Below are positions 32,351 to 40,943 of a DNA stretch of 64,000 nucleotides, in pieces. Position 1 is the first letter of the stretch; each line of letters begins with the position of its first letter. Location: assembly GCF_001909055.1 (NCBI RefSeq), contig NZ_LVWI01000070.1, positions 1 to 64,000 of the forward strand, in the 5' to 3' direction. The notes beneath the pieces were generated by a model. That model did no database searches, was not told the DNA's origin, and saw only the letters and a program-made list of their open reading frames with translations. This stretch comes from Paenibacillus helianthi. GTDB taxonomy: Bacteria; Bacillota; Bacilli; Paenibacillales; Paenibacillaceae. The position numbers and the translations under genes were made by a program.

Positions 32351-34282
32351 TTATAATGCTGCCGAACCGGTTAACTCAGCAGCCAGCCCGATGTACTCGG
32401 AGCGGAGCCGGACCAGCTTCGAGACACTTTGCTCCAAACCGCCGGGCCGGTTACGCTGAATCCACAGCTGGCGGTAGTGGTGAAGCAGAAGGTCAAGGTC
32501 TTTGATCTGCCGGTGGATCAGGGACGGGTCTAATGTGCCGGCACCCTGTGCCAGATGTTTCTTAATTCGGGCCAGCTGCACTGCATGCTGTACAAAATGA
32601 ATGCCATTCCGCAGCTCCTCCAGGACAAGACGGGCATCGCCGCATCCAAGCTCCAACTGCTCAAGCTGTGCTTCTATTCCTTCTATATAATGCTCCAATT
32701 GATCGAAGTGCCCGTCCGTCAGGTTGGTGACAAGCTGCACCTGATGCAACGGGGTACGCATCAGCATGGACATTTCCGTATCATTGGGACGGACAACCCC
32801 AGATTCATACTTGTAATAGTTGCCCAGATCAAGCAGCAGCTGACCGATTTTGCCCGAGCGGTCATGGAAGACAGCTGTATTCAGATAAGCGGCAACATCT
32901 GCTTCAAGATTATTCTCCACGTTCCAGGCTACTGCCGCACCATAGGCGAATCCGGCATAGCTGACGGGCAGGTGCTGCCAATGTCCGAAATCACCCCAGT
33001 CGGTGATCAGGTAGCCGATGGCACCATTATTTTTGCCATGCACTGCAGCGCTGCGCAGATTGGCCAGCATGTTATCGCTGCGGCCCGTGAGTGAATTCCA
33101 GGAGCTGGTTCCGGGGCATACGTAGAACGGAATCCCCGCTTCCCGGAATTTCAGCGTATCTGCCTCAAACGGGTGGGCTGCGCTGTAGCCCCATTCCATA
33201 GCAATGATATCTTTGGGCAGCTGGGGGATAAGCTCGGGGTGCTGGATGATAATATCTCCCCAGAACTGCATCGTTTTGCCGCGCTCCAGGACAAGCTTAT
33301 GAATCTTCTGTAGGAAAGACAAATACAGCTGACCTTTGCCTGCGGCCCCGGCCGACGCTTTGCTTTTGCCAAGACCCAGTTCATACGTCTCATCACAGCC
33401 TACATTGAACTGCTTCGATGTGAAATAAGGAAGGAGGTCGTCATACATGGTTCCTAACAGTTCGAGGACTTCGGGATCTTCGGTATGGAAGGTACCGGGG
33501 TGCATGAACAGTCCTTCCGGGTACATTTCGCTGTCGTACATATTCTCCGGGAGCATGAAGCCTTCCGGAATTTCGGCCAGGGTATTGAACTCCGGACGGG
33601 TCAGCCAGCCTTCCATGTGCCCGAAGCTGTTTTGATTCGGAACCAGCTCGATATAACGTTCCTTGCAATAGGCGTCCAGCAGCAGAATTTCCTCCCCGGT
33701 GATGGGCGTTTCCAGCTCCCAGACCTGTGGAAAGGACTCGTAAGCGAATGGAGAACCTTCTATATATAACTGTAGCTGGTTCAGCTTCAGATCCGCCATG
33801 AAATCAATAATGTGGTAAAGGGTTTCGAGCCTCGGGATTTTGTTGCGGCTGATATCGATCATCAGTCCTCTGGCGGCAAAGTCAGGCTGGTCCATAATCT
33901 GCAGATACGGGATGCTCCTGCCGAATTGCTGCAAAATTTGTTTTAGCGTGGCTGTAGCGTAATAGGCTCCTTCTGGAGAACCGTAAATGACGGCAATTCC
34001 GCTCGAATCGATGCGGATTTCATAGCCCTGTGCGGGTAGCAGGGGACTATAACTAAAGTGATAGACGGAACGGGTAGCTGAACGTGTGCCTACAGACAAG
34101 GAAAGACTGAGCTGCAGGACCTGCGACAGGATGAGCTGAAGCCTGCGCGCGGCAGGAAGAACGGAACCCTCTGCTTCTCCCGCAAGAACTATGCTTCCTG
34201 CGGAGGGATGCTGGAACCGGCCTTCGGACCTGACCAGCACATGTGGCTTAGGAAACAGCTGCAATGGATGATTATCAGACAT
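32351..34282 (-). CDS. Glycoside hydrolase family 20 beta-N-acetylhexosaminidase
   Basis: A 643-residue cytosolic enzyme (no signal peptide) releasing terminal beta-linked GlcNAc or GalNAc. An N-terminal GH20b-type domain ends near residue 130 with GSPEGAYYATATLKQILQQ, and a (beta/alpha)8 domain begins DFAARGLMIDISRNKIPRLETL. The catalytic Asp-Glu pair is in FNVGCDETYELGLGKS, where Asp positions the substrate acetamido group and Glu is the acid. MEWGYSAAHPF and YLITDWGDFGHWQ line the pocket. The last ~150 residues are helical. Divergent from an AraC regulator that probably controls it. Absence of a signal peptide suggests imported or recycled chito- or muro-oligosaccharides. Confidence 0.92.
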   Translation of the reverse strand: MSDNHPLQLFPKPHVLVRSEGRFQHPSAGSIVLAGEAEGSVLPAARRLQLILSQVLQLSLSLSVGTRSATRSVYHFSYSPLLPAQGYEIRIDSSGIAVIYGSPEGAYYATATLKQILQQFGRSIPYLQIMDQPDFAARGLMIDISRNKIPRLETLYHIIDFMADLKLNQLQLYIEGSPFAYESFPQVWELETPITGEEILLLDAYCKERYIELVPNQNSFGHMEGWLTRPEFNTLAEIPEGFMLPENMYDSEMYPEGLFMHPGTFHTEDPEVLELLGTMYDDLLPYFTSKQFNVGCDETYELGLGKSKASAGAAGKGQLYLSFLQKIHKLVLERGKTMQFWGDIIIQHPELIPQLPKDIIAMEWGYSAAHPFEADTLKFREAGIPFYVCPGTSSWNSLTGRSDNMLANLRSAAVHGKNNGAIGYLITDWGDFGHWQHLPVSYAGFAYGAAVAWNVENNLEADVAAYLNTAVFHDRSGKIGQLLLDLGNYYKYESGVVRPNDTEMSMLMRTPLHQVQLVTNLTDGHFDQLEHYIEGIEAQLEQLELGCGDARLVLEELRNGIHFVQHAVQLARIKKHLAQGAGTLDPSLIHRQIKDLDLLLHHYRQLWIQRNRPGGLEQSVSKLVRLRSEYIGLAAELTGSAAL

Positions 34283-34366
34283 AGCGTGGACACCTCTTGT
34301 TCATGTAGAATATGATCATCTTCAGATTAACCATATCACTCCTGGATAGAGGGAGGAATGCACATC

Positions 34367-35221
34367 ATGTCCGAGGTCATGGATTATATGATCAGTCCAT
34401 ACCCCATAAGGATTATTGATCCCAAAGTAGAGTCTTCCAGGCTCAGGCTGAAGGCGATACAGATAGGTCAAGCGGGTCATCTTCCGGGAAGAATATTGTT
34501 TCGTACAAACGTTGTATTCGAACATTGGGCACTTGTATATATTTTATCCGGGAACGGTACCTATAGGGAGAACGGCGGCAAGATACAGCAGGTGCGTGTC
34601 GGAAGCCTGTTTTTCTTCCGTCCGGGCTGCAATTACAGCTTCGGACCTCCGCAGGGAGGAAGCTGGGACGAATACTATGTTAATTTCACAGGTACCCGTG
34701 TGACCGAATGGCTGGAAGCGGGACTTATTGAAGGGGGGACGGTATTCGAGGCTGCTGCATTTCAGGGGCTCACTTCCCTATTCGAGCAGGTGCTCGGACT
34801 GATGGAAGGCGGTGTACCTGCAGATGCGGACAGAGCGGCAGCTATGCTGGAGGGGATATTGCTGGAGTGCTCGCTAATCACTCAAGGCTTTGCCTGGACA
34901 CGGGAGGCCGACATTATGCCCCAAATCCGCGAAGCGTTGAACGCCTGCATCTACGGAACGCCGGATCTTTCGGACATTGCTGCCAGACATCATATTTCCA
35001 TGTCAACCCTTCGCCGCCTTGTGCGGCACAGCAGCGGATACCCTTTGCATGAGTATATCCACCGGCTCAAAATGGCTGAAGCGAAGCATCTGCTGCTTAA
35101 CACCTCCCTTCAGGTAAAAGCGATAGCCGGGATGCTGCATTACGCCGATTGTTTTTATTTTTCAAGGTTATTCAAGAAATATATGGGCATGTCTCCGCTC
35201 AACTGCCGCAAAAGCTTATAA
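34367..35221 (+). CDS. AraC-family transcriptional regulator
   Basis: A 284-residue regulator with an N-terminal cupin-like arm (about residues 20-120, LVYILSGNGTYRENGG and GSLFFFRPGCNYSF) and a C-terminal double HTH (about 190-284): LSDIAARHHISMSTLRRLVRHSSGYPLHEYIHRLKMAEAKHLL and IAGMLHYADCFYFSRLFKKYMGMSPLNCRK. The start at 34367 is taken because GGGAGGA lies 9 bases upstream; an ATG at 34358 abuts that site. The gene is divergent from the GH20 gene across an 84-bp gap, so it likely activates or represses that gene in response to a sugar. Confidence 0.93.
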   Translation: MSEVMDYMISPYPIRIIDPKVESSRLRLKAIQIGQAGHLPGRILFRTNVVFEHWALVYILSGNGTYRENGGKIQQVRVGSLFFFRPGCNYSFGPPQGGSWDEYYVNFTGTRVTEWLEAGLIEGGTVFEAAAFQGLTSLFEQVLGLMEGGVPADADRAAAMLEGILLECSLITQGFAWTREADIMPQIREALNACIYGTPDLSDIAARHHISMSTLRRLVRHSSGYPLHEYIHRLKMAEAKHLLLNTSLQVKAIAGMLHYADCFYFSRLFKKYMGMSPLNCRKSL

Positions 35222-35222
35222 T

Positions 35223-35277
35223 TACCGACAAATTTCTACTTCATATGACGTAGATATGTCGGAATTTGCGGTTTTTT
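35223..35277 (+). terminator. Hairpin and T-run after the AraC gene
   Basis: CCGACA...TCTAC pairs with GTAGA...TGTCGG around a 10-base loop, followed after 9 bases by TTTTTT. A plausible terminator, though the T-run is offset. Confidence 0.5.
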
Positions 35278-35279
35278 CA

Positions 35280-35309
35280 TTGACATCGGCAAAAATTAAA
35301 TGTTATTAT
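35280..35309 (+). promoter_or_regulatory. Sigma-A promoter of the small CxxC gene
   Basis: A perfect TTGACA at 35280-35285, an 18-bp spacer and TATTAT at 35304-35309, about 60 bp before the ATG at 35367. Confidence 0.75.
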
Positions 35310-35366
35310 TTAGGGAATATTTGCAGAATCACGATAGTTCTTATAGACTATGCCGGAGATGAAGCC

Positions 35367-35537
35367 ATGAAGGAATTTTACTGCATCAGCTGCCGCAGTC
35401 TCCATAAGGTGGATATACACAACCACACCGTACGTATTTTATCCACTGGTTATCATATCGTTGGCGAACAACGCTATCAGATTTGCATTTGTAATTCATC
35501 CAAGTTGCCCAAAGCTTTGCCGTCGGTGACCGAGTAG
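35367..35537 (+). CDS. Small cysteine-rich protein, 56 residues
   Basis: An ATG at 35367 with GGAGAT 8 bases upstream opens 56 codons. The product (MKEFYCISCRSLHKVDIHNH...) has Cys6 and Cys9 as CxxC and a C-terminal pair in YQICICNSSK, giving a CxxC...CxC layout that could bind a single zinc. It has its own strong promoter and a terminator, so it is a monocistronic gene. Function unknown. Confidence 0.65.
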   Translation: MKEFYCISCRSLHKVDIHNHTVRILSTGYHIVGEQRYQICICNSSKLPKALPSVTE

Positions 35538-35584
35538 ACTTCGAAAGACTGGAACGATTACCACAACCATAGATTTCAGCTGAC

Positions 35585-35622
35585 AAAACAGTCTGTCCCA
35601 TTTTTAAGGGCAGGCTGTTTTT
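35585..35622 (+). terminator. Terminator after the small CxxC gene
   Basis: A 15-bp stem with two G-U pairs (35585-35599 with 35608-35622) and an 8-base loop; the right arm ends in T5. Confidence 0.82.
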
Positions 35623-35740
35623 AGTTAAATGCATGCTGGAATATATTACTTATTAATGAATTCGCTATCATTAGAAAAGATGGATTGGATTTGATGATCC
35701 TTTGAAAAAAAAAGCCCTATTTAATGCAAAAATCATCAAA

Positions 35741-35754
35741 TGTAAACGTTATCA
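35741..35754 (+). promoter_or_regulatory. Catabolite-responsive element (cre), perfect consensus match
   Basis: TGTAAACGTTATCA fits TGWAANCGNTNWCA at all 14 positions. It lies 15 bp upstream of the -35 box of the sensor kinase promoter, a position where CcpA often activates. It suggests carbon-source control of the two-component genes and possibly of the exopolysaccharide locus. Confidence 0.72.
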
Positions 35755-35768
35755 ACGAAAACAGGAAC

Positions 35769-35797
35769 TTGTTATTGTGATTTTTCTCATGTATGAT
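35769..35797 (+). promoter_or_regulatory. Sigma-A promoter of the NarL-type two-component operon
   Basis: TTGTTA at 35769-35774, a 17-bp spacer and TATGAT at 35792-35797; the start codon is 63 bp further. Confidence 0.7.
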
Positions 35798-35859
35798 GCT
35801 TTTAAACAAAGCTTAGAAAAAGCTCGCATTTTCCAAAAACTGGAGAATAGGGTGGTGGG

Positions 35860-37506
35860 ATGAAAATTAAAGCAACCGCGGAAGACAGAATGATTACACT
35901 TTACAGAAACATTTCTTTGTCCCTCACATCATTGATGTACCTCCTGGATCATACGGGACCTTCCGTCTTTTATAAATCCCTATTAATCATGCTGTTATTT
36001 TTATTTGCCCTAGTATTCACTGTTTATTACCGGAGGCTGCGTAAATGGCCGCGTGTTCTTATGCTTGCAGTGAGCATTGAGATCGCTGGAATCATTGTAC
36101 TGGCGTTGTGTACTGGCGGATATGACAGTCCGTTTAAACTATACGTGCTTAATCCAGTACTCATCGCAGCAGGTTCCCTGTCCTTTTACTTCAGTTGGAG
36201 CCTGTTGTTTGGATATTTTGGGATATTCGCTGTATTTTGTTACTTTTTCATGAACTCATCCGGTAAAACATTTGCAGAAGCAGTGCTTGATAACGGCAAC
36301 CTGTTTCTAGTCCTGGTACTTACGGTTATAATTATGCAAATGGTCAATCGGATCAAGCGGCAGCGGGAAGCGGCAAACGCACGGACGAACGAAACCATGG
36401 AGCATATTAAATCGCTCTATCACATTGTAGAGACTTCAAGTCAGCATGATTTTATGAACATCGGGCAAGTCATTACGGATTATGTGGTGAAGCTTACTAA
36501 GCTGGACAAAGCATTGTTCTGGTTTGCAAAGAAGAGTGGGGAGCCTGCCCCTGAGAGCCGTCAGACCGGCTGGCAGCAGGAGGAGGAATGGTTCCTGTTT
36601 GCAGAGCTGGAAAAGCATGAGCATGAATGGAGATTGCAGCGCGAACCTGTATTTAAAAGCCTACCCGGACTCGGAGACTTTCTGCTCATGCCTGTGAGAA
36701 TGAGTACACGTTTTGTGGGCATGATTGGCGTCAAGCTGGAAGCATCGGAGGGGCTGGAAGGCCGCAGATGGTACATCCAGCAGTTAATGTTTCTTTCGGA
36801 GCTGAGCGCCATTATTCTGGAGCGTCATGAGCTTGGCGTTATTGAGAACCGGCTGATCATCACCAATGAGCAGAACCGGATTGCCGATGAAATGCATGAT
36901 AGCGTGTCGCAGAGCCTTTTCGGCATTGTCTACGCTACTCATTCTCTGAAGCAGGCCTGGCGGAAGATGTCCGAATCCGAGCTGGAGGAGCAAATCGAGT
37001 TGATCCATGATTCAGCTACCAAGGTTGCAAAGGAGCTACGCATTACCATTTACAGCCTCAGCTCCAAAAAGAGCGGCGGTCCTACATGGCTGGGCATGGT
37101 TAGATCACATTTAAAAAGCTTATCCAGGTTGAATGATGTGGAAATTGAGTTAAAAATAACGGGGGATGATTTCAGTCTTCCTTATCCTTACCACAAGGCG
37201 CTCTTCCGGATTATATCCGAAGCGACAGGCAATGCCATACGTCATGGTGCTGCCAGCCGGGTGGATGTCGAACTGTCACTTAAGCCGAAATGGATCAGAC
37301 TTTCGATAAGCGACGATGGCGTTGGTTTCGATACTGATCTGCTCTGGACCGAATCCGAGGATAATACCGGCGGACTAGGCATGAAGAATATGCAGTATCT
37401 GGCACAATCCCTAGGCGGTGACTTCCAGTTGTCCAGCAGTGAGAATGCAGGCACCAGAATATTAATTTCGATACCTGTCGGCGTGGCTGAACTAAAAAAT
37501 GCATAA
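35860..37506 (+). CDS. NarL-type sensor histidine kinase (HisKA_3)
   Basis: A 548-residue membrane kinase. Six hydrophobic helices (about residues 15-165) have only short loops, so it has no large external domain and may sense within the membrane. A GAF-like cytoplasmic domain follows (about 185-320), then the HisKA_3 dimerisation domain with EQNRIADEMHDSVSQSLFGIVY, where H346 is the phospho-acceptor. HATPase_c comes last, with EATGNAIRHGAA, DDGVGFD and GGLGMKNM. The last motif is the hallmark of DegS/LiaS/NarX-type kinases. It pairs with the LuxR-type regulator 23 bp downstream and stands directly before the exopolysaccharide locus. Confidence 0.93.
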   Translation: MKIKATAEDRMITLYRNISLSLTSLMYLLDHTGPSVFYKSLLIMLLFLFALVFTVYYRRLRKWPRVLMLAVSIEIAGIIVLALCTGGYDSPFKLYVLNPVLIAAGSLSFYFSWSLLFGYFGIFAVFCYFFMNSSGKTFAEAVLDNGNLFLVLVLTVIIMQMVNRIKRQREAANARTNETMEHIKSLYHIVETSSQHDFMNIGQVITDYVVKLTKLDKALFWFAKKSGEPAPESRQTGWQQEEEWFLFAELEKHEHEWRLQREPVFKSLPGLGDFLLMPVRMSTRFVGMIGVKLEASEGLEGRRWYIQQLMFLSELSAIILERHELGVIENRLIITNEQNRIADEMHDSVSQSLFGIVYATHSLKQAWRKMSESELEEQIELIHDSATKVAKELRITIYSLSSKKSGGPTWLGMVRSHLKSLSRLNDVEIELKITGDDFSLPYPYHKALFRIISEATGNAIRHGAASRVDVELSLKPKWIRLSISDDGVGFDTDLLWTESEDNTGGLGMKNMQYLAQSLGGDFQLSSSENAGTRILISIPVGVAELKNA

Positions 37507-37529
37507 ACTTTAGGCAGGAGGTCGTTCTA

Positions 37530-38165
37530 GTGAAAATCGTCATTGTTGATGATCACCCATTGGTTAGAAGAGGACTCGCGGCGGTCATTTCCATGCAGTC
37601 GAATCTGCATTTCGCCGGCGAAGCAACGAATGGCCAAGAAGCTCTTCTGATCATAGAAGAGACGCAGCCTGATCTTGTGCTTATTGATCTCAAGCTGGCC
37701 GATGAATCAGGTCTGGATGTCATCAAAGCAGCGCGTTCACGTGGGGTGATCAGCAAGTTCATCCTATTGACCTCATCGGCGAGCCGGGAGGATTTCCTGA
37801 AGGCGGAAGAAGTACTGGTTGACGGGTATGTTCTCAAAGAAGCGCTGCCTGAGGAACTGCTGTTTGCCATTCAGCTGGTTCACAAAGGCCGAAAGTATTA
37901 TGACCCCGGACTGATGGAAGATAAGATGCGGATGAACGGCAACAGTCCAACAGACGAATTGACTCCGAAAGAAAAAGAGGTGCTCATTGAGCTTGGACAG
38001 GGGGCAAGCAACCGGGAAATCGCCTCAAGGCTGTTCATCAGTGAGTTCACGGTGAAAAAGCATGTTAGCCAGATTCTGGCGAAGCTTCAAGTGGCTGACC
38101 GGACACAGGCAGCACTATACGCGAACGCGGTGGGGCTCACCAAGTATGAAATGTCATACGATTAA
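37530..38165 (+). CDS. LuxR/NarL-family response regulator
   Basis: A 211-residue regulator starting at GTG with GGCAGGAGG upstream. The receiver domain (residues 1-120) has the acidic pocket D7 and D8, the phospho-acceptor D53 in LVLIDLKLADESG, a Ser/Thr switch (LLTSSAS) and K102 near GYVLKEALPEELL. The LuxR HTH (about 140-205) reads LTPKEKEVLIELGQGASNREIASRLFISEFTVKKHVSQILAKL. It is the partner of the preceding kinase. A pair of 11-bp direct repeats and a 20-bp palindrome lie in the region upstream of the exopolysaccharide operon that follows, and are possible targets. Confidence 0.95.
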   Translation: MKIVIVDDHPLVRRGLAAVISMQSNLHFAGEATNGQEALLIIEETQPDLVLIDLKLADESGLDVIKAARSRGVISKFILLTSSASREDFLKAEEVLVDGYVLKEALPEELLFAIQLVHKGRKYYDPGLMEDKMRMNGNSPTDELTPKEKEVLIELGQGASNREIASRLFISEFTVKKHVSQILAKLQVADRTQAALYANAVGLTKYEMSYD

Positions 38166-38191
38166 CTTCCATTAAATTTAAATTATGTAAG

Positions 38192-38222
38192 AACACGGAC
38201 GTAATAGTCTGTGTTTTTTTTT
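38192..38222 (+). terminator. Terminator after the response regulator gene
   Basis: AACACGGAC at 38192-38200 pairs with GTCTGTGTT at 38207-38215 (one G-U) around a 6-base loop, followed by a run of T. Confidence 0.85.
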
Positions 38223-38547
38223 GCCTTCAGGAGGTTTTTTCGTACGATTTTTGTATTTCCTCTGATGTTAGAAAAGCCATCTGAACAGAATCTGAACAGG
38301 ATGTACATGCCCATATGCCTGCGGACGTAGCTATTCATGCCACGGCTTGTCAGGCTTTTCCAGTCTTATGGTACTAAAGTATACCATGCGGTCCCTCTTT
38401 TGTAGTAAACCTCCTCACACGAAAGTGAAGATTAAAGTGATGGTATGACCCATGTGGGGATTCCCGGAGATTGATAAAATAAAAGCAAGATATCTGAAAC
38501 TTTCATGATTGCTTTCAGAATGCAACGAATGCGGAAGGAGGGTTACT
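38223..38547 (+). promoter_or_regulatory. Control region upstream of the exopolysaccharide operon
   Basis: The 325 bp contain no ORF with a ribosome-binding site. Visible elements are two tandem 11-bp repeats, TCTGAACAGAA and TCTGAACAGGA (38280-38301), one helical turn apart as for a response-regulator dimer, and a palindrome ATGGTA-N8-TACCAT at 38368-38387. No sigma-A promoter with both good boxes stands out: TTGTCA at 38348 with TACTAA has a 19-bp spacer. The operon's promoter must lie here, since the terminator isolates it from the regulator gene. Confidence 0.5.
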
Positions 38548-39288
38548 GTGGAAAAGACGATTTTAGATTACATTAACCTGATAAAGAAGAGGTTATGGTT
38601 AATCACACTGTTTGTATTAATCTCCTGTGCCACCACCTTCTATGTCAGCAAGAACTTCGTCGTGCCTGTCTACTCAGCCTCCGGACAGCTGCTCGTCAAC
38701 AACGCCGCGAATGTCCCCGAGAGCAACAATCTTAATAATCTGAACTTCAGTCTCAACCTCATCGAGAGCTATAAGGAAATTATGAAGTCGCCAACGATTA
38801 TGAAGAGCGTAGTAGCAGAACATCCGGAGTTCAATCTGACAGAACAGCAATTGGCTGGTAAGCTGCAGATTAAGTCTTCGGAAAAAAGCCAGGTGATCAA
38901 CCTGAGCGTACAGGATGAGAGCTACACCAAAGCGGCTACGATAGTCAACGCGGTCTCACAAACATTCATCCGCAGTTTGCCGGCACTGATGAATCTGGAC
39001 AATGTGGCATTCCTGACACCGGCAGATCCTACTGATGTTCCTGGACCCGTTAACGGCGGATCCACAATGAACATTATCATCAGTTTTGTAGTCTCGCTGA
39101 TGGCAGCAATCGGAATTATTCTGCTGATGGAAACTCTCAACGGTACACTCCGGACAGAGAAGGAAGCAGAGTTCGATCTCGGACTTCCGGTGATCGCCAG
39201 CATTCCTGCGATCCGCAAACGGGACTTAGGAAAGTCGGCAAACGCTAAAGCAAGAGTAGGGGAGGGTGCTTATGTTACGGCTGAATAA
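38548..39288 (+). CDS. Polysaccharide chain-length determinant / BY-kinase activator (CapA/YveK-like)
   Basis: A 246-residue inner-membrane protein that with the next gene forms the bipartite Wzz/BY-kinase module controlling exopolysaccharide chain length and export. TM1 lies at about 14-35 and TM2 at about 178-200, with an extracytoplasmic domain between them that ends in a Pro-rich PADPTDVPGPV stretch, as usual before TM2. The cytoplasmic tail of about 45 residues is the likely kinase-activating segment. The start is GTG at 38548, with GGAAGGAGGG 6 bases upstream. The kinase gene overlaps its 3' end by 17 bp. Confidence 0.92.
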   Translation: MEKTILDYINLIKKRLWLITLFVLISCATTFYVSKNFVVPVYSASGQLLVNNAANVPESNNLNNLNFSLNLIESYKEIMKSPTIMKSVVAEHPEFNLTEQQLAGKLQIKSSEKSQVINLSVQDESYTKAATIVNAVSQTFIRSLPALMNLDNVAFLTPADPTDVPGPVNGGSTMNIIISFVVSLMAAIGIILLMETLNGTLRTEKEAEFDLGLPVIASIPAIRKRDLGKSANAKARVGEGAYVTAE

Positions 39289-39913
39289 AAGTCTGATTGC
39301 GGACATCAATCCATCCTCGCATATCTCCGAATCCTTCCGCTCGCTGCGCACTTACATTAGGCAGCTTGGGCTGCTGAAGGGCAGTGGAGGGCAAGTGCTC
39401 CTCTTCACTTCTGCTGAACGCGGGGAAGGCAAGACGACGATATTGTCGAATCTTGCAGTTTCCTTTGTACAGGACGGTAAAAAGGTGGCGGTTGTAGACT
39501 GCAACCTGAGACGTCCGGGGCTGCACAATGTGTTCGAGGTTGAAGGCAGTCAAGGACTTGCCGCATATCTCGGGGGCATGGAAGAAGCGAAGGACATTGC
39601 CGTTTACGGCAATCTGGCCAATCTGGCTGTAATCCCGGCGGGAATTACCAGCGTGAGTCCTCCGGACCTGTTGGGCAGTGAGAGAATGGCAGCCTTGCTG
39701 GAGGAACTGAAGGCGAACTTTGATCTGGTGCTGCTTGATTCGCCACAGGCGGTTGAATTCAGCGATGCACGCATCCTGGCTCCCCTGTCTGATGGACTGA
39801 TTATCGTTGCCAGACACGGCAAGACCAAACGCGAGTCGCTCAAAAAGCTGAAAGGCCTGATGGAGCAGACAGGCGTGAAAATTCTCGGAATTGCTATGAA
39901 TCAGACCAGATAG
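39272..39913 (+). CDS. CpsD/CapB-type BY-kinase-like ATPase, atypical
   Basis: A 213-residue cytoplasmic ATPase, partner of the preceding membrane protein. Residues ISESFRSLRTYIRQ are the oligomerisation helix. Walker A is SAERGEGKTT with K54. Walker A' reads VVDCNLRRP (D76-C-N78), whereas the usual BY-kinase form is DxD. Walker B is LVLLDSP. The C-terminus (VKILGIAMNQTR) stops where most BY-kinases carry a Tyr-rich tail, and no Tyr cluster is present. It may have little autokinase activity or use another substrate. The start at 39272 has AGGGGAGG upstream; a GTG at 39266 is an alternative. Confidence 0.9.
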   Translation: MLRLNKSLIADINPSSHISESFRSLRTYIRQLGLLKGSGGQVLLFTSAERGEGKTTILSNLAVSFVQDGKKVAVVDCNLRRPGLHNVFEVEGSQGLAAYLGGMEEAKDIAVYGNLANLAVIPAGITSVSPPDLLGSERMAALLEELKANFDLVLLDSPQAVEFSDARILAPLSDGLIIVARHGKTKRESLKKLKGLMEQTGVKILGIAMNQTR

Positions 39914-40055
39914 TACTTCCAAGCGGGTTTTGTTCTAAAGAGAAAATGAGTGGAGCTAATACTTACAAAACCTGGTGTATGCTTCCGAAGCAAGTTTTGT
40001 ACGAAGAATATTCGGATGAGGCATATGCTTACAAAACTCTTAGGAGGTAAGTGCG
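39914..40055 (+). promoter_or_regulatory. Leader element, copy C, with alternative hairpins before galU
   Basis: This leader holds TATGCTTCCGAAGCAAG, related to copy A at 4309. It also carries TACAAAAC at 39964-39971, its complement GTTTTGTA at 39994-40001, and TACAAAAC again at 40030-40037. The middle segment can pair with either flank, giving two mutually exclusive hairpins. The downstream hairpin ends 3 bases before the AGGAGGT site at 40042-40048. This is the geometry of an RNA switch, although a ligand or trans-acting factor is unknown. Confidence 0.55.
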
Positions 40056-40943
40056 ATGAAGAAGGTAAAAAAGGTGATTATCCCCGCAGCAGGACTAGGA
40101 ACGCGCTTCCTTCCGGCGACGAAAGCAATGCCTAAGGAAATGCTGCCAATCATTAACAAACCCACTATTCAGTACATTGTGGAAGAAGCGATCGCTTCCG
40201 GCATCGAAGACATCATCATCGTTACAGGTAAAGGGAAACGCGCAATTGAGGATCACTTCGACAACGCTTTTGAACTAGAGTCCAGACTGCTGGAAGACGG
40301 CAAGCTGGAGCTGCTGAAAGAGGTTCAGCGTTCATCGAAAGTTGAAATTCACTATATTCGTCAAAAAGAACCCAAAGGTCTGGGTCATGCAGTATGGTGC
40401 GCTAGACGCTTCATCGGAGACGAGCCCTTTGGCGTAATGCTGGGTGACGACATCGTAACCGGCAAAGTTCCCTGCCTGAAGCAGCTGATCGACCAATACG
40501 AGGAAACGCAGAATTCAGTCATCGGAGTCCAGGAAATTCCTGATGAATTCACCAACCGTTACGGCATCATTGAACCCGATTTGCAGGATGGACGATTGTA
40601 CCGGGTTAATAATTTTGTCGAAAAACCGGCGATTGGCACCGCGCCATCCAATCTGGCGATCATGGGACGTTACGTGTTCACTCCAAAGATCTTCAAATAC
40701 CTGGACCTTCAGGAAAAAGGCGCAGGCGGTGAAATTCAGCTCACGGATGCCATTCAGAAGCTGAATCAGAGCGAGCGGGTATATGCTTATAACTTTGATG
40801 GTACGAGATACGATGTCGGTGAACGGCTGGGATATATTTTGACTACACTTGAATTTGCACTGCAAAGCGAGGATCTGCGGTATCCGGTGATGGATGCGAT
40901 GGCTGAATGGCTCAGCAAAGAGGGATTAACTCTGAATAGTTGA
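40056..40943 (+). CDS. galU: UTP-glucose-1-phosphate uridylyltransferase
   Basis: Makes UDP-glucose from UTP and glucose-1-phosphate, the precursor for UDP-glucuronate (made by Ugd at 52189) and for glucosyl transfer in the exopolysaccharide. The 295 residues are the GalU/GtaB length. The nucleotide-binding signature AAGLGTRFLPATKAMPKEMLP is at residues 10-30. FGVMLGDDIV carries the metal-binding Asp, and FVEKP and GEIQLTDAIQ follow in family order. It is preceded by the switch-like leader element with a strong AGGAGGT site. Confidence 0.97.
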   Translation: MKKVKKVIIPAAGLGTRFLPATKAMPKEMLPIINKPTIQYIVEEAIASGIEDIIIVTGKGKRAIEDHFDNAFELESRLLEDGKLELLKEVQRSSKVEIHYIRQKEPKGLGHAVWCARRFIGDEPFGVMLGDDIVTGKVPCLKQLIDQYEETQNSVIGVQEIPDEFTNRYGIIEPDLQDGRLYRVNNFVEKPAIGTAPSNLAIMGRYVFTPKIFKYLDLQEKGAGGEIQLTDAIQKLNQSERVYAYNFDGTRYDVGERLGYILTTLEFALQSEDLRYPVMDAMAEWLSKEGLTLNS

